DNA of 64,000 bases from Bradyrhizobium sp. PSBB068 (GCA_016839165.1 CP069300.1:1674001-1738000); one strand, 5' to 3'. Counted from the first letter of the stretch, positions 9,014 through 17,402 are shown. Program-made: numbers and translations. The notes: generated by a model from the letters alone, not told the origin.

Positions 9014-9799
9014 GGGTTGGCTCCTTGACGGGCAACGACCAGCGGGCTGGGGCGAGCGACCAAGCAAGCGGCTCGTCGTACTGCCGGGTAGCAATTCATG
9101 CATGTCGTAACGGCCTTAAGTACCCATTATCAGCAGATTGGCGTCCAGCTTGCGGCATTCCTCGATCAGCACGCCGGCGGTCTCGAGCTAGCCGAGTTCG
9201 TTGTCCTGATCTGGCAGTCCAGTACCGTGGAGCGGCCGCCAGATGCCATGATGGTTGTCAAGCCAAGCTGGGCCAAAGTCTCAAGCGCAGCTGGGTGCGG
9301 GCCGCGGCTCGTGTCGCGATCGGTGCCTTCGTTGTGGATGCAAGGAGAAAGTCTGTCGATCACTTTCGTGGACGCCATCCGTGCAACTCTCGGGCTGCTC
9401 GGCCTGTTCTTCGGGCCGACGATCATGGTCGCTTTGCTGTCCATGCGGCGCGAGGGGGGCTGCGCCCCGCGCCGGCTGATCTTTCATGCGTGCGGAGAAA
9501 GAAAGGACCGCGCAGCTGTGTGCTGGCGGTCCAAGTCGAGGGAGGAAACCCGGGACGGGCTGCGACGGTGCGAAACCTCGCACTTGGATCATCGCAAAAG
9601 CCAAGGGGCCGTGCATTGACGATTCTCAATTGAAGCGCGGAAAAATGATGAGCGCGGCGTGCCATGGACGCCGAACATCTGCTGACAGCAGTCAAGGCGA
9701 AACAATATCTTCCCGCCATATGGTCCCGTTCGATCCCGATTGACAGCTCGGCCCGACAACGCGCGTCAGGCCAGCGAAGGGAAGAGAGCGAGGGCGATC
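9014..9799. other. Gene-poor region with a possible AI-2E transporter relic
   Basis: These 786 bp have no convincing intact gene. A plus-strand stretch around 9365-9450 reads VDAIRATLGLLGLFFGPTIM, which resembles the last membrane helix of AI-2E/PerM transporters (GLLGLFxGP motif). The flanking translation has no family character, so this looks like a decayed fragment. The right part carries the FixK-type site at 9616 and leads into the PsiE-type gene. Confidence 0.35.
9616..9629. promoter_or_regulatory. FNR/FixK-type binding site upstream of PsiE-type gene
   Basis: TTGACGATTCTCAA is a perfect TTGA-N6-TCAA match. It lies about 170 bp upstream of the 9800 start and about 120 bp upstream of an alternative in-frame start at 9740. 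It faces the PsiE-type gene and is far from the start of the divergent quinone oxidoreductase gene. Confidence 0.5.
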
Positions 9800-10273
9800 A
9801 TGTCGATTAGGGATGAACTCCACGAGACGAAGAGCCAATTCAGGTTGGTGTCACTTTATCAATGGTTTGAGCACGCTGTAGTGCTCTTCCTGACGTCCCT
9901 GATCGCGATCGTTGTGGTCGCGGCGGTTTGGACACTGAGCCTGAAGATATTGTTTGGGTTGGTGTTGGCCGGCAGTCTGGATCCGTCTGATTTCAGGGTA
10001 TTCCAGGCCGTTTTCGGCATGATCTTTACCGTGATCATTGCGTTGGAGTTCAAGAAGTCCTTGCTGGTGGTGGCTGAACGTCGAGAGGCAGTGGTGCAGA
10101 TCCGGTCCGTGATCGTGATCGCGCTGCTTGCCATCTGCCGAAAGGTCATCATTCTGGATCTGAACGAAACATATGCCTTACACACGCTGGCATTTGCGAC
10201 CGTTATCCTCGCGCTCGGTGTGGTGTATTGGCTGGTACGCGACAGCGATTGCCGACAGGAAGAAGCAGCCTGA
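9800..10273 (+). CDS. PsiE-family membrane protein (phosphate-starvation-inducible E type)
   Basis: This 157-residue integral membrane protein has four hydrophobic helices (about residues 25-48, 65-88, 100-120 and 128-150). The intervening loop reads FKKSLLVVAERREAVVQIRSV, a charged signature of the PsiE family between helices two and three. In E. coli, psiE responds to phosphate starvation and cAMP-CRP; its biochemical role is unknown. The start at 9800 (MSIRDEL) has a GCGAGGG site. A longer reading from 9740 begins with a non-conserved segment. A FixK-type site upstream suggests oxygen-linked control. Confidence 0.85.
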   Translation: MSIRDELHETKSQFRLVSLYQWFEHAVVLFLTSLIAIVVVAAVWTLSLKILFGLVLAGSLDPSDFRVFQAVFGMIFTVIIALEFKKSLLVVAERREAVVQIRSVIVIALLAICRKVIILDLNETYALHTLAFATVILALGVVYWLVRDSDCRQEEAA

Positions 10274-10293
10274 AGGAAGGAGCAACGTTGGCG

Positions 10294-10683
10294 CTATGGA
10301 CTGCTGAGATAGACGGGCAGTTTTCCGAGAGCTGCCTGGCTGGCGCCTGGAAGCACAATCTCTCCACGTTGATCGTCGAGCTTGAGACCATGGAAGGGTA
10401 TTGCGACGAGATGACCACCGGAGCCAACGAGATCGCTGACCGCGAGGACGGCGTAGATGTTGCCATCCTTACCAAATATGAAGTCGCTAATCCTTCCGAT
10501 CATCTCGCCCTTGTCGCTGATCACAGGCTTTAGCTTGAGGGCCTCAGCCCGATAGCCTTTGGCGACCTCCTTCGACTCCATGGGCGTCAGGGCGATTTCC
10601 TGACCTGCGGCTCGGCCAAGTCCTTGAACAAGGGTTGCCAGAACAAGGGCGATCGCGGCGAGAAAGGGACGAATACGGTTCAT
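10294..10683 (-). CDS. PRC-barrel domain protein, exported (paralogue of 3259-3729)
   Basis: This 129-residue protein has a clear signal peptide (MNRIRPFLAAIALVLATLVQ, cleavage likely after GLGRAAG). It is followed by a short linker and a PRC-barrel-like domain with VISDKGEMIGRISDFIFGKD, VGSGGHLVAIPFHGL and LPGASQAAL. The order of motifs is the same as in the protein at 3259-3729, so the pair arose by duplication. The start at 10683 is chosen over the frame's first ATG at 10812 because it begins the signal peptide. Its 3' end lies 20 bp from that of the convergent PsiE-type gene. Confidence 0.88.
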   Translation of the reverse strand: MNRIRPFLAAIALVLATLVQGLGRAAGQEIALTPMESKEVAKGYRAEALKLKPVISDKGEMIGRISDFIFGKDGNIYAVLAVSDLVGSGGHLVAIPFHGLKLDDQRGEIVLPGASQAALGKLPVYLSSP

Positions 10684-10846
10684 GAATATCGGCTCCTGGT
10701 CGGAAAGAGCGGAGACGCTCGTTGCCGAGAAACCCTTAGCGGATATCGAGGAGGCTTTCCTACAAATGTTCTCGCCCGATCCGGCATCGCCGCCATTTTG
10801 GGGCCTCGACATCCGATCTCGCTAACGTCAGCAGCCAACGGCTGCA

Positions 10847-10860
10847 TTGACGATTGTCAC
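10847..10860. promoter_or_regulatory. Near-match FNR/FixK-type site upstream of PRC-barrel gene
   Basis: TTGACGATTGTCAC has one mismatch in the right half-site of TTGA-N6-TCAA. It shares its left nine bases with the site at 9616. It lies about 165 bp upstream of the PRC-barrel start at 10683. With one half-site altered, its activity is uncertain. Confidence 0.3.
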
Positions 10861-10945
10861 GGCGCCACTGCAAATTGTCAGCGGTCGCACTCGCGAAGTT
10901 CGCCCGATGCAATTGACGTTGGTGAATGCGATGTAATTTTCAGCT

Positions 10946-11917
10946 TCAAGTCGTGATCACTTGCATCCGGCGAGCCAGCACCTGGCATTCGCTTGGGGTA
11001 ATGCCGTAAGTGGCTTTGAATTTCCGCCCGAAGTGAGTGAGATCACCGAATCCCCACCCATATGCTATTTCGCTCACAGTACGATGAGCCTGATCGGGAT
11101 CCTCCAGAGCGTATCGGCACCGGGCCAGACGCCTCGCCAGCACCAGTTGCATTATGGACGTGTCTTGCGCTGACAAGAGTTCATTCGCATAGCGAACACT
11201 GATGCCGACCGCTTCAGCTATGTCCTGTGCATGCAGATTCGAATCGGTCAGCCTCGCCTCTATCGCCGTACGAATACGAGCAAGCAAAATCGCCTTTGAT
11301 GACGAAACCCGAACACTTCCGCCCTCAAGAGTTCGGGCGATGGACAAGGCAATCAGGTCCACCGCGTGATTGCCCACCATCTCCTCCGTGACAGACGCCA
11401 TCTTCGCGGCGAGAGAGGGCAGCATCCCAGTGAGCGTCAGGGTCAGGCTGTCATCGACCCGGATCGGACGGACGAGACGGGCGACAAGTTCCCGATTTCG
11501 ACCAAGGCGGGCTCGCAACTCGAGCCGCGGCACCTTCAAAACGAGCGTCTTCGAGCCATCAAAGAACCTGCAGTCATATGGAAGCAATGGATCGATCAGC
11601 GTGAGGTTTCCCGCGCTCAAAGTCACTTCGCGTGCATTTTGTGCGATCAAGACGGAACCGGAGACCTGGTAACACACGAATAGTTGGTCGGAACGCGCGC
11701 GAGTCGCTTGCGCGAGGGTGTGGCTTACCTGCATAGGAGAATTGCGAAACTGGACAAGTTCCAGATTGCCCAAGCCGCCAACCTCAATTGAGGCCCCAAA
11801 GTTCAACCGATCCGCGGGGATCGTCTCGTGCTCCACGATCCGTTGGCAAGCGACGCTATGCCAATAGTCAAATCGGTCGCGAGCATGCACCTGATCGGTT
11901 GTGAAAACTGTCCGCAA
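10946..11917 (-). CDS. AraC-family transcriptional regulator
   Basis: This 323-residue regulator has an N-terminal AraC-binding-like (cupin-type) domain (about residues 15-190) and a C-terminal double helix-turn-helix (about 215-315). The second helix-turn-helix carries the family signature GFGDLTHFGRKFKATYGITP. The N-terminal type (F-x-YW at the start, then long beta structure) is common in Rhizobiales regulators with unknown ligands. The best-supported start is a TTG at 11917, because AAAGGGA lies seven bases before it and an in-frame stop precedes. No obvious target operon is adjacent; the PilZ-like gene is divergent across 188 bp. Confidence 0.9.
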   Translation of the reverse strand: MRTVFTTDQVHARDRFDYWHSVACQRIVEHETIPADRLNFGASIEVGGLGNLELVQFRNSPMQVSHTLAQATRARSDQLFVCYQVSGSVLIAQNAREVTLSAGNLTLIDPLLPYDCRFFDGSKTLVLKVPRLELRARLGRNRELVARLVRPIRVDDSLTLTLTGMLPSLAAKMASVTEEMVGNHAVDLIALSIARTLEGGSVRVSSSKAILLARIRTAIEARLTDSNLHAQDIAEAVGISVRYANELLSAQDTSIMQLVLARRLARCRYALEDPDQAHRTVSEIAYGWGFGDLTHFGRKFKATYGITPSECQVLARRMQVITT

Positions 11918-12105
11918 GTAACGATCCCTTTACCGTCGTTTGGCCGAGCAATGGCGCTCATTCGACCGAGCGCCCCCCGAGGAGGGGCTTATGCTCAGTC
12001 TTGTTCGAAAATTCCCAGGAATGCGTCCGCCTTAGCCAACTGTCGAAGAAATAGCGACTCAAAAGTCCCGTCGAATATCCATAAAACGACTTGCGCCGTG
12101 CAACG

Positions 12106-12528
12106 ATGCTGAACACGTCCGGACACGAAAAGAAGCCTCCGTCGATAGCTCCAAGGCAATCGACCGGATCTGATCCTGCGAAAGGCCGACCTCAGACGTT
12201 AGGCTTTCCAGCACTTCGCGCCAAACCGAAAAGGGTCACGTTCACTGATCCGTTGGATGCGCGGTGCGTCGCCCTTGACGAGTCATGGTCGACCGATTGC
12301 CAAGTTCTAAGCGTGTGGGATGGCGGAGCGCGCTTGTTGGTCCGAGATCCGCAAGACCTGACCAGATTCTTTCTGATTTTCGCGTCGGGCCCGAAGCCGG
12401 TATTTCGACGATGCAGGCGGGTCTGGGTCCGCGGCAACAAACTTGAAGTCAACTATGAACGGCAGCAGCCTTGCTTCGCACTGGAAAGGAATCCGCTCGA
12501 TGAAGCACCCGCGCGATTTCTCGATTGA
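12106..12528 (+). CDS. PilZ-like domain protein, degenerate
   Basis: This 140-residue protein has a central region (about residues 45-118) that follows the layout of short rhizobial PilZ proteins: basic entry (KPKRVTF), a strand ending in DCQVLSVWDGGARLLV, then FFLIFASGPKPVFRRCRRVWV. PilZ domains bind cyclic di-GMP through RxxxR and D/N-x-S-x-x-G motifs. Here the second motif is altered (VLSVWDGG) and the first is not clear, so c-di-GMP binding is doubtful. A TTG at 12091 would add five residues; ATG 12106 is preferred. Its 3' end overlaps the next gene by 29 bp. Confidence 0.6.
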   Translation: MLNTSGHEKKPPSIAPRQSTGSDPAKGRPQTLGFPALRAKPKRVTFTDPLDARCVALDESWSTDCQVLSVWDGGARLLVRDPQDLTRFFLIFASGPKPVFRRCRRVWVRGNKLEVNYERQQPCFALERNPLDEAPARFLD

Positions 12529-13045
12529 TGAAATCCTGGCCTCGAACTGGGACAAGCGGCTCGCGCACGACATTGCGGCCGAATTGGAACTCGCCTCAGG
12601 TGAACCACGCACCAGCATTCCGGAGATCCGGCGGTTTTTCGCGATCAGGTCGTGCCGGAATCTTTTGGGTCGGCTCGAAAGCGCACGGAACGGCAAATCG
12701 TCGTTTTCGGCGCTCAGGGCAGTCGCCACTGAAATGCGCCGGTTTGCGGTCGAGCACCCTGCACTGGCTGCAACGACTTTTCGCGCACCTGTAACCGAAT
12801 GTCCGGAATGGCATCGAGCTTATCAGGAGGTCCACGAGTTCATGATCGCGGTGTTCGCTGAATGCAATCTCAGCGGCCGGAAAGGCGATGTCGCCTTGCA
12901 AATTCTCCGATGTCTGGTCCGCGGCTTTGCCCTGCACGAATTCATGGATGCGTTCTTACATACATTTTCTTACGATGAAGCATACGAGCTGGCGCTGGAT
13001 ATTTTTATTGCGGGTCTGCGTGTCAGCGAGACAGGCCGGCTCTGA
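12500..13045 (+). CDS. TetR-type WHG-domain protein without a clear DNA-binding domain
   Basis: In this 181-residue protein, the C-terminal two thirds (about residues 50-175) resemble the WHG ligand-binding domain of TetR regulators: ALRAVATEMRRFAVEHPALA, then the LVRGFALHEFMDAFLHTFSY helix. The N-terminal 50 residues, where the TetR helix-turn-helix should be, lack the usual GVSxxxLYxHFxxKxxL motif. It may be a former regulator that lost its DNA-binding part, or a divergent one. AAAGGAAT before 12500 supports this start, and the gene overlaps the PilZ-like gene, suggesting coupling. Function is unknown. Confidence 0.55.
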   Translation: MKHPRDFSIDEILASNWDKRLAHDIAAELELASGEPRTSIPEIRRFFAIRSCRNLLGRLESARNGKSSFSALRAVATEMRRFAVEHPALAATTFRAPVTECPEWHRAYQEVHEFMIAVFAECNLSGRKGDVALQILRCLVRGFALHEFMDAFLHTFSYDEAYELALDIFIAGLRVSETGRL

Positions 13046-13289
13046 GTTGGGTTTACGACATGGTGTGTCCGCGGTGACGAGCGATCCGAGGATCTAGTGA
13101 GCCCTTCGTCCGTTTCAATCTCCGAAAGTTGGCGGCAGCGCGCAGAGCGTACGCGGTCCCCCATCCAACGGAGCTAACGATCACCTCCGCCGAGTGTCCA
13201 GCCAAACGAGTGGCACCGGCTCTCCCGCGAGGGCTCTTCGGCTCGGGGAACCGCTGCGATTGCGCGATCGTCTCGCCCACCATGCCAAG

Positions 13290-13590
13290 CGTTTCCTCGA
13301 CCACTCTCTCGACGATTGCTATCCAAGGCTCGTTAACTTGTCCTCGATGGTGCGGGCCACCACCGCCGCAAACAGCGCTTCTTTGCCGGCAAGTGGCCGT
13401 AGATCATCGAGTTACTTTCAAGTTCATCGAGAGCGTGCTCTGGTTCTTCGATGGCCTGGAATCCTCAATGACCTGCGCGAAAATGTCGCCACTGTTCGTC
13501 TGGCGACGCGCCACCACAAGCTCCGCAGCGATAGCAGGGGAGGCGCTAATCCGGGATGGCTGTTGGCTGTCTATTTGTGGTTCCACCCGA
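13290..13590 (-). pseudogene. Decayed TetR-family regulator with frameshift
   Basis: Minus-strand translation gives fragments of a TetR protein in different frames. One frame has IFAQVIEDS followed by STLSMNL (N-terminal helix region) and runs into a stop. The neighbouring frame then reads MIYGH and, after loss of one base in the codon that should encode Phe, AGKEALFAAVVARTIEDKLT, the hallmark end of a TetR DNA-binding domain and first ligand-domain helix. A stop follows, and a further frame continues with VVEETLGMVGETIAQ. No intact reading frame joins them, so the gene is dead. Its position next to the tRNA fragment fits decay at an island edge. Confidence 0.65.
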
Positions 13591-13687
13591 TCGGTAGTTC
13601 ACCAGCTTTTTATCCCTCGCCGAGCAAGGCTCGCTAAACGGGATGATTGTGCAAACGCGCGTTGAAATCATTGAATAAACAAGCAGG

Positions 13688-13732
13688 TTTTGATTCCGCC
13701 ATTCGGAGGTTCGATCCCTCCCGCCCCAGCCA
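13688..13732 (+). other. 3' fragment of tRNA-Gln(UUG), likely island attachment site
   Basis: These 45 bases read like the last part of a tRNA-Gln gene. They contain the anticodon loop TTTTGAT, the 3' anticodon stem TCCGCC, a T-arm with GGAGGTTCGATCCCTCC, the 3' acceptor strand CGCCCCA, the discriminator base G and an encoded CCA. The 5' half (acceptor strand, D-arm, 5' anticodon stem) is absent and the upstream sequence is unrelated. Such 3' tRNA pieces are the direct-repeat copies left at the far end of an element integrated at a tRNA gene. Orientation places the element to the left of this site. The intact tRNA-Gln copy should lie beyond the left edge. Confidence 0.7.
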
Positions 13733-14345
13733 GTAATTGAGTCGTTGATTTTGATAGAAAAATAGATTCGCCCCGGTCCAGGCCCGTGCGGCCGTTGAGG
13801 ACAGGGACCGGCTTGCGCACAAGGAATGCGGCGTTGGCTCCAAGTCGACCCGTGCTCGGCATCGAGTCGCGCCGCCGCGCGAGGTTGAGCGATGTTCAAA
13901 TCATGCCGGATTCGCCGCAGACGAAAAATATCCTCGGCCGTCGCTCTGTGGCGCGCAGGCGAAAATGCTTGACATGGAGGCCGGCGAAGACCGGCTCGAG
14001 AGTGCGGGCGTGTCGTCAGATCATCTGCGCCGTCACGACGCAGCTCTCACCGCCGACACTGCTCGACGTTGAGGCGAAATTCGGATCGACACGCGAGAAA
14101 TTTTTTGCACGTTAGCCCGGCGTGAATCGTCGCACCTCACCAAGCGATCGGATATTTGCGCGAAGTCGCATCAGCTCTTCTCGCATCACGCAAAACGCAA
14201 GCGCTACGAAACGATCAACTGCGCACGTTCGACACTGCGCAGTCATTCGCGCAACGCAGTGCGGACAAGACAATTACAACGGGAAACGCCACAAAACTGC
14301 AATGGCGCGATGCTAACGTCCGCTGCCTGCCACGCGGCAGTTGCA
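13733..14345. other. Intergenic region right of the tRNA-Gln fragment
   Basis: About 610 bp without a gene I can support. Open frames here are short and have no family character. Sequence near 14100-14270 is rich in short CGCA/GCAC runs. It presumably contains the promoter for the small secreted protein downstream. Confidence 0.4.
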
Positions 14346-14801
14346 ATGAATGTCCGCAGTGCGTTCGCCCCCATGTTTCGCTCATCCTATCGACAGCTCG
14401 TTCTGACGGCGATGGCGGCGATACTCTCGTCTCGCGCCGATGCGGCTGAATTCACCATCGTCAATGCCTCCAACACGCCGCTGCAGCATCTCTACATTTC
14501 GCCGTGTGGAGCGGGGCAGTGGGGGCCGGATCAATTTACCGAGGCGTTGCCGCCGTCGCGATTGCACACGGTCTCGCGCATCGTGCCGGGCTGCTACGAT
14601 ATCCAGTTCGTGGTTGCTCCCTGGAATAACTGCGTCATTGCCGGGGCGGCGCTCCGACGCAACGAAATCTGGAAAGTCACGCAGTGGATGGTGTTCGGTT
14701 CACAGGGCGGCGATTGTTCGCATGTCGCCGGCTACGTTCCCTCGCGTCGACGCGCATGGGTCTGGCAACCGCCTTCAGGCTCGGACATGAAGAGGGAGTG
14801 A
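14346..14801 (+). CDS. Small secreted protein of unknown function
   Basis: This 151-residue protein has a probable signal peptide ending at SSRADA-AEF (about residue 33). The mature part is beta-rich: [40 protein letters not shown], then [19 protein letters not shown]. This strand order, with a Trp-Gly-Pro turn and a C-x-D-x-x-x-V segment, recalls small exported beta-sandwich proteins annotated as Tat-pathway signal proteins; the function is not known. Several cysteines could pair in the periplasm. The start is uncertain (14310, 14346 and 14373 are possible). It ends one base before the next start, with AGAGGGAG overlapping its tail, so it is probably coupled to the SDR gene. Confidence 0.6.
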   Translation: MNVRSAFAPMFRSSYRQLVLTAMAAILSSRADAAEFTIVNASNTPLQHLYISPCGAGQWGPDQFTEALPPSRLHTVSRIVPGCYDIQFVVAPWNNCVIAGAALRRNEIWKVTQWMVFGSQGGDCSHVAGYVPSRRRAWVWQPPSGSDMKRE

Positions 14802-14802
14802 C

Positions 14803-15750
14803 GTGGCAAAAGTGCTGGTGACCGGCGGGGCCGGATTTCTTGGCTCACATCTGTGCGAGCGGCTCGTCGAGCAGGGCCACGATGTGCTCTGCGTCGACAA
14901 TTACTTCACCGGCAGCCGGGCCAACATTGCGCATCTGGTCGGCAATCCCCGGTTCGAGGTCATGCGCCACGACGTCACGTTCCCGCTCTATGTCGAGGTG
15001 GACCAGATCTACAATCTGGCGTGTCCGGCTTCGCCGATTCATTACCAGTTCGATCCGGTGCAGACCACCAAGACCAGCGTTCACGGCGCCATCAACATGC
15101 TTGGTCTTGCCAAGCGCGTGAAGGCAAAGATCCTCCAGGCGTCGACCTCGGAGGTCTATGGCGATCCGGAAATCCATCCGCAGGTCGAAGCCTATTGGGG
15201 ACACGTCAATCCGATCGGACTGCGCTCCTGCTATGATGAAGGCAAGCGCTGTGCCGAGACGTTGTTCTTCGACTATTGGCGACAGCACGGCCTGCGGATC
15301 AAGGTCGTGCGGATATTCAACACCTACGGGCCCCGCATGCACCCCAATGATGGCCGGGTGGTGTCGAACTTCATCGTCCAGGCGCTCAGCGGCAATGATA
15401 TCACCATCTACGGTGACGGCCGCCAGACCCGCAGCTTCTGCTACGTCGACGATCTGATCGAGGCGATGATCCGGGCGATGGACACGCCGAACGATTTCAC
15501 CGGGCCAATCAATATCGGCAATCCCAGAGAGTTCACCATCCGCGAACTGGCCGAGCAGGTCATTGCAATGACCGGATCAAGAAGCAGACTGGTGTTCGCG
15601 CCGCTGCCGTCCGATGACCCCCGGCAAAGGCAGCCGGACATTTCGCTGGCGCGCGCGGTGCTCGGCTGGGAGCCGGCTATCGATCTCGGCCGTGGCCTCG
15701 AGCGAACGATCGGCTACTTCCGCGGCCAGTTGAAAGCGGCGGCCGAATAG
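14803..15750 (+). CDS. UDP-glucuronate decarboxylase-like SDR (UDP-xylose synthase type)
   Basis: This 315-residue extended SDR is of the UXS group, which converts UDP-glucuronate to UDP-xylose with bound NAD. Seen are the NAD motif [11 protein letters not shown], the [10 protein letters not shown] stretch, the catalytic Ser/Tyr/Lys set ASTSEVYGD plus YDEGKR, and the UXS-type [19 protein letters not shown] and [15 protein letters not shown] motifs. Its start codon is GTG with AGAGGGAG upstream. It converges on the T2SS operon, ending 26 bp from gspM. The sugar-nucleotide product could feed surface polysaccharide or the glycosyltransferases encoded at 23.9-28.7 kb; that link is inference. Confidence 0.93.
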   Translation: MAKVLVTGGAGFLGSHLCERLVEQGHDVLCVDNYFTGSRANIAHLVGNPRFEVMRHDVTFPLYVEVDQIYNLACPASPIHYQFDPVQTTKTSVHGAINMLGLAKRVKAKILQASTSEVYGDPEIHPQVEAYWGHVNPIGLRSCYDEGKRCAETLFFDYWRQHGLRIKVVRIFNTYGPRMHPNDGRVVSNFIVQALSGNDITIYGDGRQTRSFCYVDDLIEAMIRAMDTPNDFTGPINIGNPREFTIRELAEQVIAMTGSRSRLVFAPLPSDDPRQRQPDISLARAVLGWEPAIDLGRGLERTIGYFRGQLKAAAE

Positions 15751-15776
15751 CATCCGTCCGATTGGGACACCGTCGG

Positions 15777-16349
15777 TCAAGCCGTCCTGCGGCGCCAGAA
15801 GGCGTGCACCGTCAGATTGACCTTCAACACCAGATCGCCGGCGCTGCGTTCGGCCGATCCTCCGGGCTGCACTAGCAGTGCGTCGACGAACACATAGGGG
15901 GTGCCGCTTTCGAGCCGGTAGAGCAATGTCTGCAGCGCCGAAAGCGTGGCATTCAGGGAGATCTGCAGTCTGATGGCGTCGCTCTTGTCGTCGCGCTCGG
16001 CGGGAACGCCCGACGAGACCAGGACGGCATGCTCGCTTGTCACCAGTTCGGAGAGATAGGCCTGCAACTGCGCGGTGGCGAGGCCGCTGGTCGGCGCATC
16101 CAGGAAGGCCGCTGCTGGCGCTGCGAGGCGTTGGGTCTGTGCACCCTTGTTGGCAGCCGGCCGCGAATGTGCCTCCAGCGCCGCCAGCTCGTCGCGCTGT
16201 TCGGCGAGGTGTTGCAGAGCGTTGGAACGTGCCTGCAGCGCGCCGGCAATCGCGATCGCACAGAGCATCAGCAGCGCGCAGAAGCCGCCGACCGCGAAGA
16301 CCTGCTCGCGGCTGATGTCGAACTTGAAGTTGAGCCTCGGCTTCGGCAC
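15777..16349 (-). CDS. gspM: Type II secretion system protein GspM
   Basis: This 190-residue inner-membrane protein is of the T2SS assembly platform. A short cytoplasmic tail precedes one membrane helix (about residues 20-40, VGGFCALLMLCAIAIAGAL). A coiled coil (RSNALQHLAEQRDELAALEA) and a C-terminal ferredoxin-like region follow. The last segment reads VNLTVHAFWRRRTA, typical of the alphaproteobacterial GspM type related to PilO. It is the final gene of the operon, three bases after gspL. GspM partners GspL in controlling the GspE ATPase. Confidence 0.85.
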   Translation of the reverse strand: MPKPRLNFKFDISREQVFAVGGFCALLMLCAIAIAGALQARSNALQHLAEQRDELAALEAHSRPAANKGAQTQRLAAPAAAFLDAPTSGLATAQLQAYLSELVTSEHAVLVSSGVPAERDDKSDAIRLQISLNATLSALQTLLYRLESGTPYVFVDALLVQPGGSAERSAGDLVLKVNLTVHAFWRRRTA

Positions 16350-16352
16350 GGT

Positions 16353-17402
16353 TCACTCTCCATCGATCCTGACATGCGGCTCGACGCGCGCCTCGATATG
16401 GAACACGAAGCGGCCGCCGTCGGCATTGCGCGTGGTCGGGGCAAAGAAATGCACATCCTTGAAATGCCCGGAGCGTTCGAGCGGCGCGATCAGCGACGGC
16501 GCATCGCCTGCCAGGCCTGTGATGCGCAGCGTCGAGCCGTCCATGTTCATCTCGGTGAGATAGGACGTATCGGGGAGGGCGCGGGACAGCGCTTCGACCA
16601 CCACCACTGCAACCGGCGACGTCTCCTTCAGGGCGCGCGCCCGCTCGGCCGGCGCGAGCGAGGCGATGGCCGCTTTCGACGAGCTGCCCCTGATCTGGCG
16701 CTGCAGCGTCGCAACGCGCGGTCCGATTTCGTCGCTGTCGCCGTCCGCGGATGCCGCACTCATGAAGGCCCAGACGTTGACGACCAGCGTCAGACAGACC
16801 GCTCCGATCATCAGGCCGGCGACCATTCGGCGTGTCCGCGACAGGTTGCTGTCGGTCGCATGGGCCAGGCGCGACCACAGCGTGATCGCTCCGTCATCGC
16901 GGTCCTTGCCTGCAACGACGCGATCGACCCGCAGCCCCAGGGCACGGAGCTCACCGCATGCCTCGTCGAGCGTCGCGCGCGAGGTGGCGAGGACCTGCAC
17001 ATTGAGGATATTTGCGTCGGCGCCGGCGGCTACCTTGAAGCCGTAGGCGGCCTGGCTCGCCCGCCATGGAAACAGTCGCTCGATCTGATTGCGCACGATG
17101 CCCGCCAGAAGATCGCGCGCCTGTGCCGGAACGGTCATCGCGCGCGAAACAATATCGGGGGCGGGAAGCTCGAGAATGACGAACGATTTCTGCGCGGCGC
17201 GAACGATCTCGTCCGGCAGCGCGATGCCTGCAGACCCCGCCGCGGACGTCGATCTCGTCGATTTCTTCGCGTCTTCAAGAATCCATTCGCTGCCGACCCT
17301 GGTCACTTTCAACCAATGCCGGGCGCGGCGCCGCTCCTGCCAGCCGAGCCACAGCCGGGCGAGGATGTCGATCCAGCGTCGCATGATCACGTCGATGTTC
17401 AT
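16353..17402 (-). CDS. gspL: Type II secretion system protein GspL (PilN-like)
   Basis: This 349-residue bitopic protein links the GspE ATPase to the membrane platform. The N-terminal about 200 residues form an actin-like/PilM-like cytoplasmic domain (QKSFVILELPAPDIVSRAMT and QIERLFPW motifs typical of this fused PilM-PilN type). A membrane helix lies at about 212-232 (VAGLMIGAVCLTLVVNVWAF), followed by a periplasmic ferredoxin-like domain with SYLTEMNMDGSTLRITGLA, characteristic of PilN/GspL. The start at 17402 shares one base with the gspK stop (TGATG overlap), indicating translational coupling. Confidence 0.88.
   Translation of the reverse strand: MNIDVIMRRWIDILARLWLGWQERRRARHWLKVTRVGSEWILEDAKKSTRSTSAAGSAGIALPDEIVRAAQKSFVILELPAPDIVSRAMTVPAQARDLLAGIVRNQIERLFPWRASQAAYGFKVAAGADANILNVQVLATSRATLDEACGELRALGLRVDRVVAGKDRDDGAITLWSRLAHATDSNLSRTRRMVAGLMIGAVCLTLVVNVWAFMSAASADGDSDEIGPRVATLQRQIRGSSSKAAIASLAPAERARALKETSPVAVVVVEALSRALPDTSYLTEMNMDGSTLRITGLAGDAPSLIAPLERSGHFKDVHFFAPTTRNADGGRFVFHIEARVEPHVRIDGE

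Noticed and set aside
13668..13899. Short minus-strand frames with GIEPPNGGIK-like translations
   Set aside because: These are the well-known antisense translation of a tRNA gene's 3' end; here they reveal the tRNA-Gln fragment and are not proteins.
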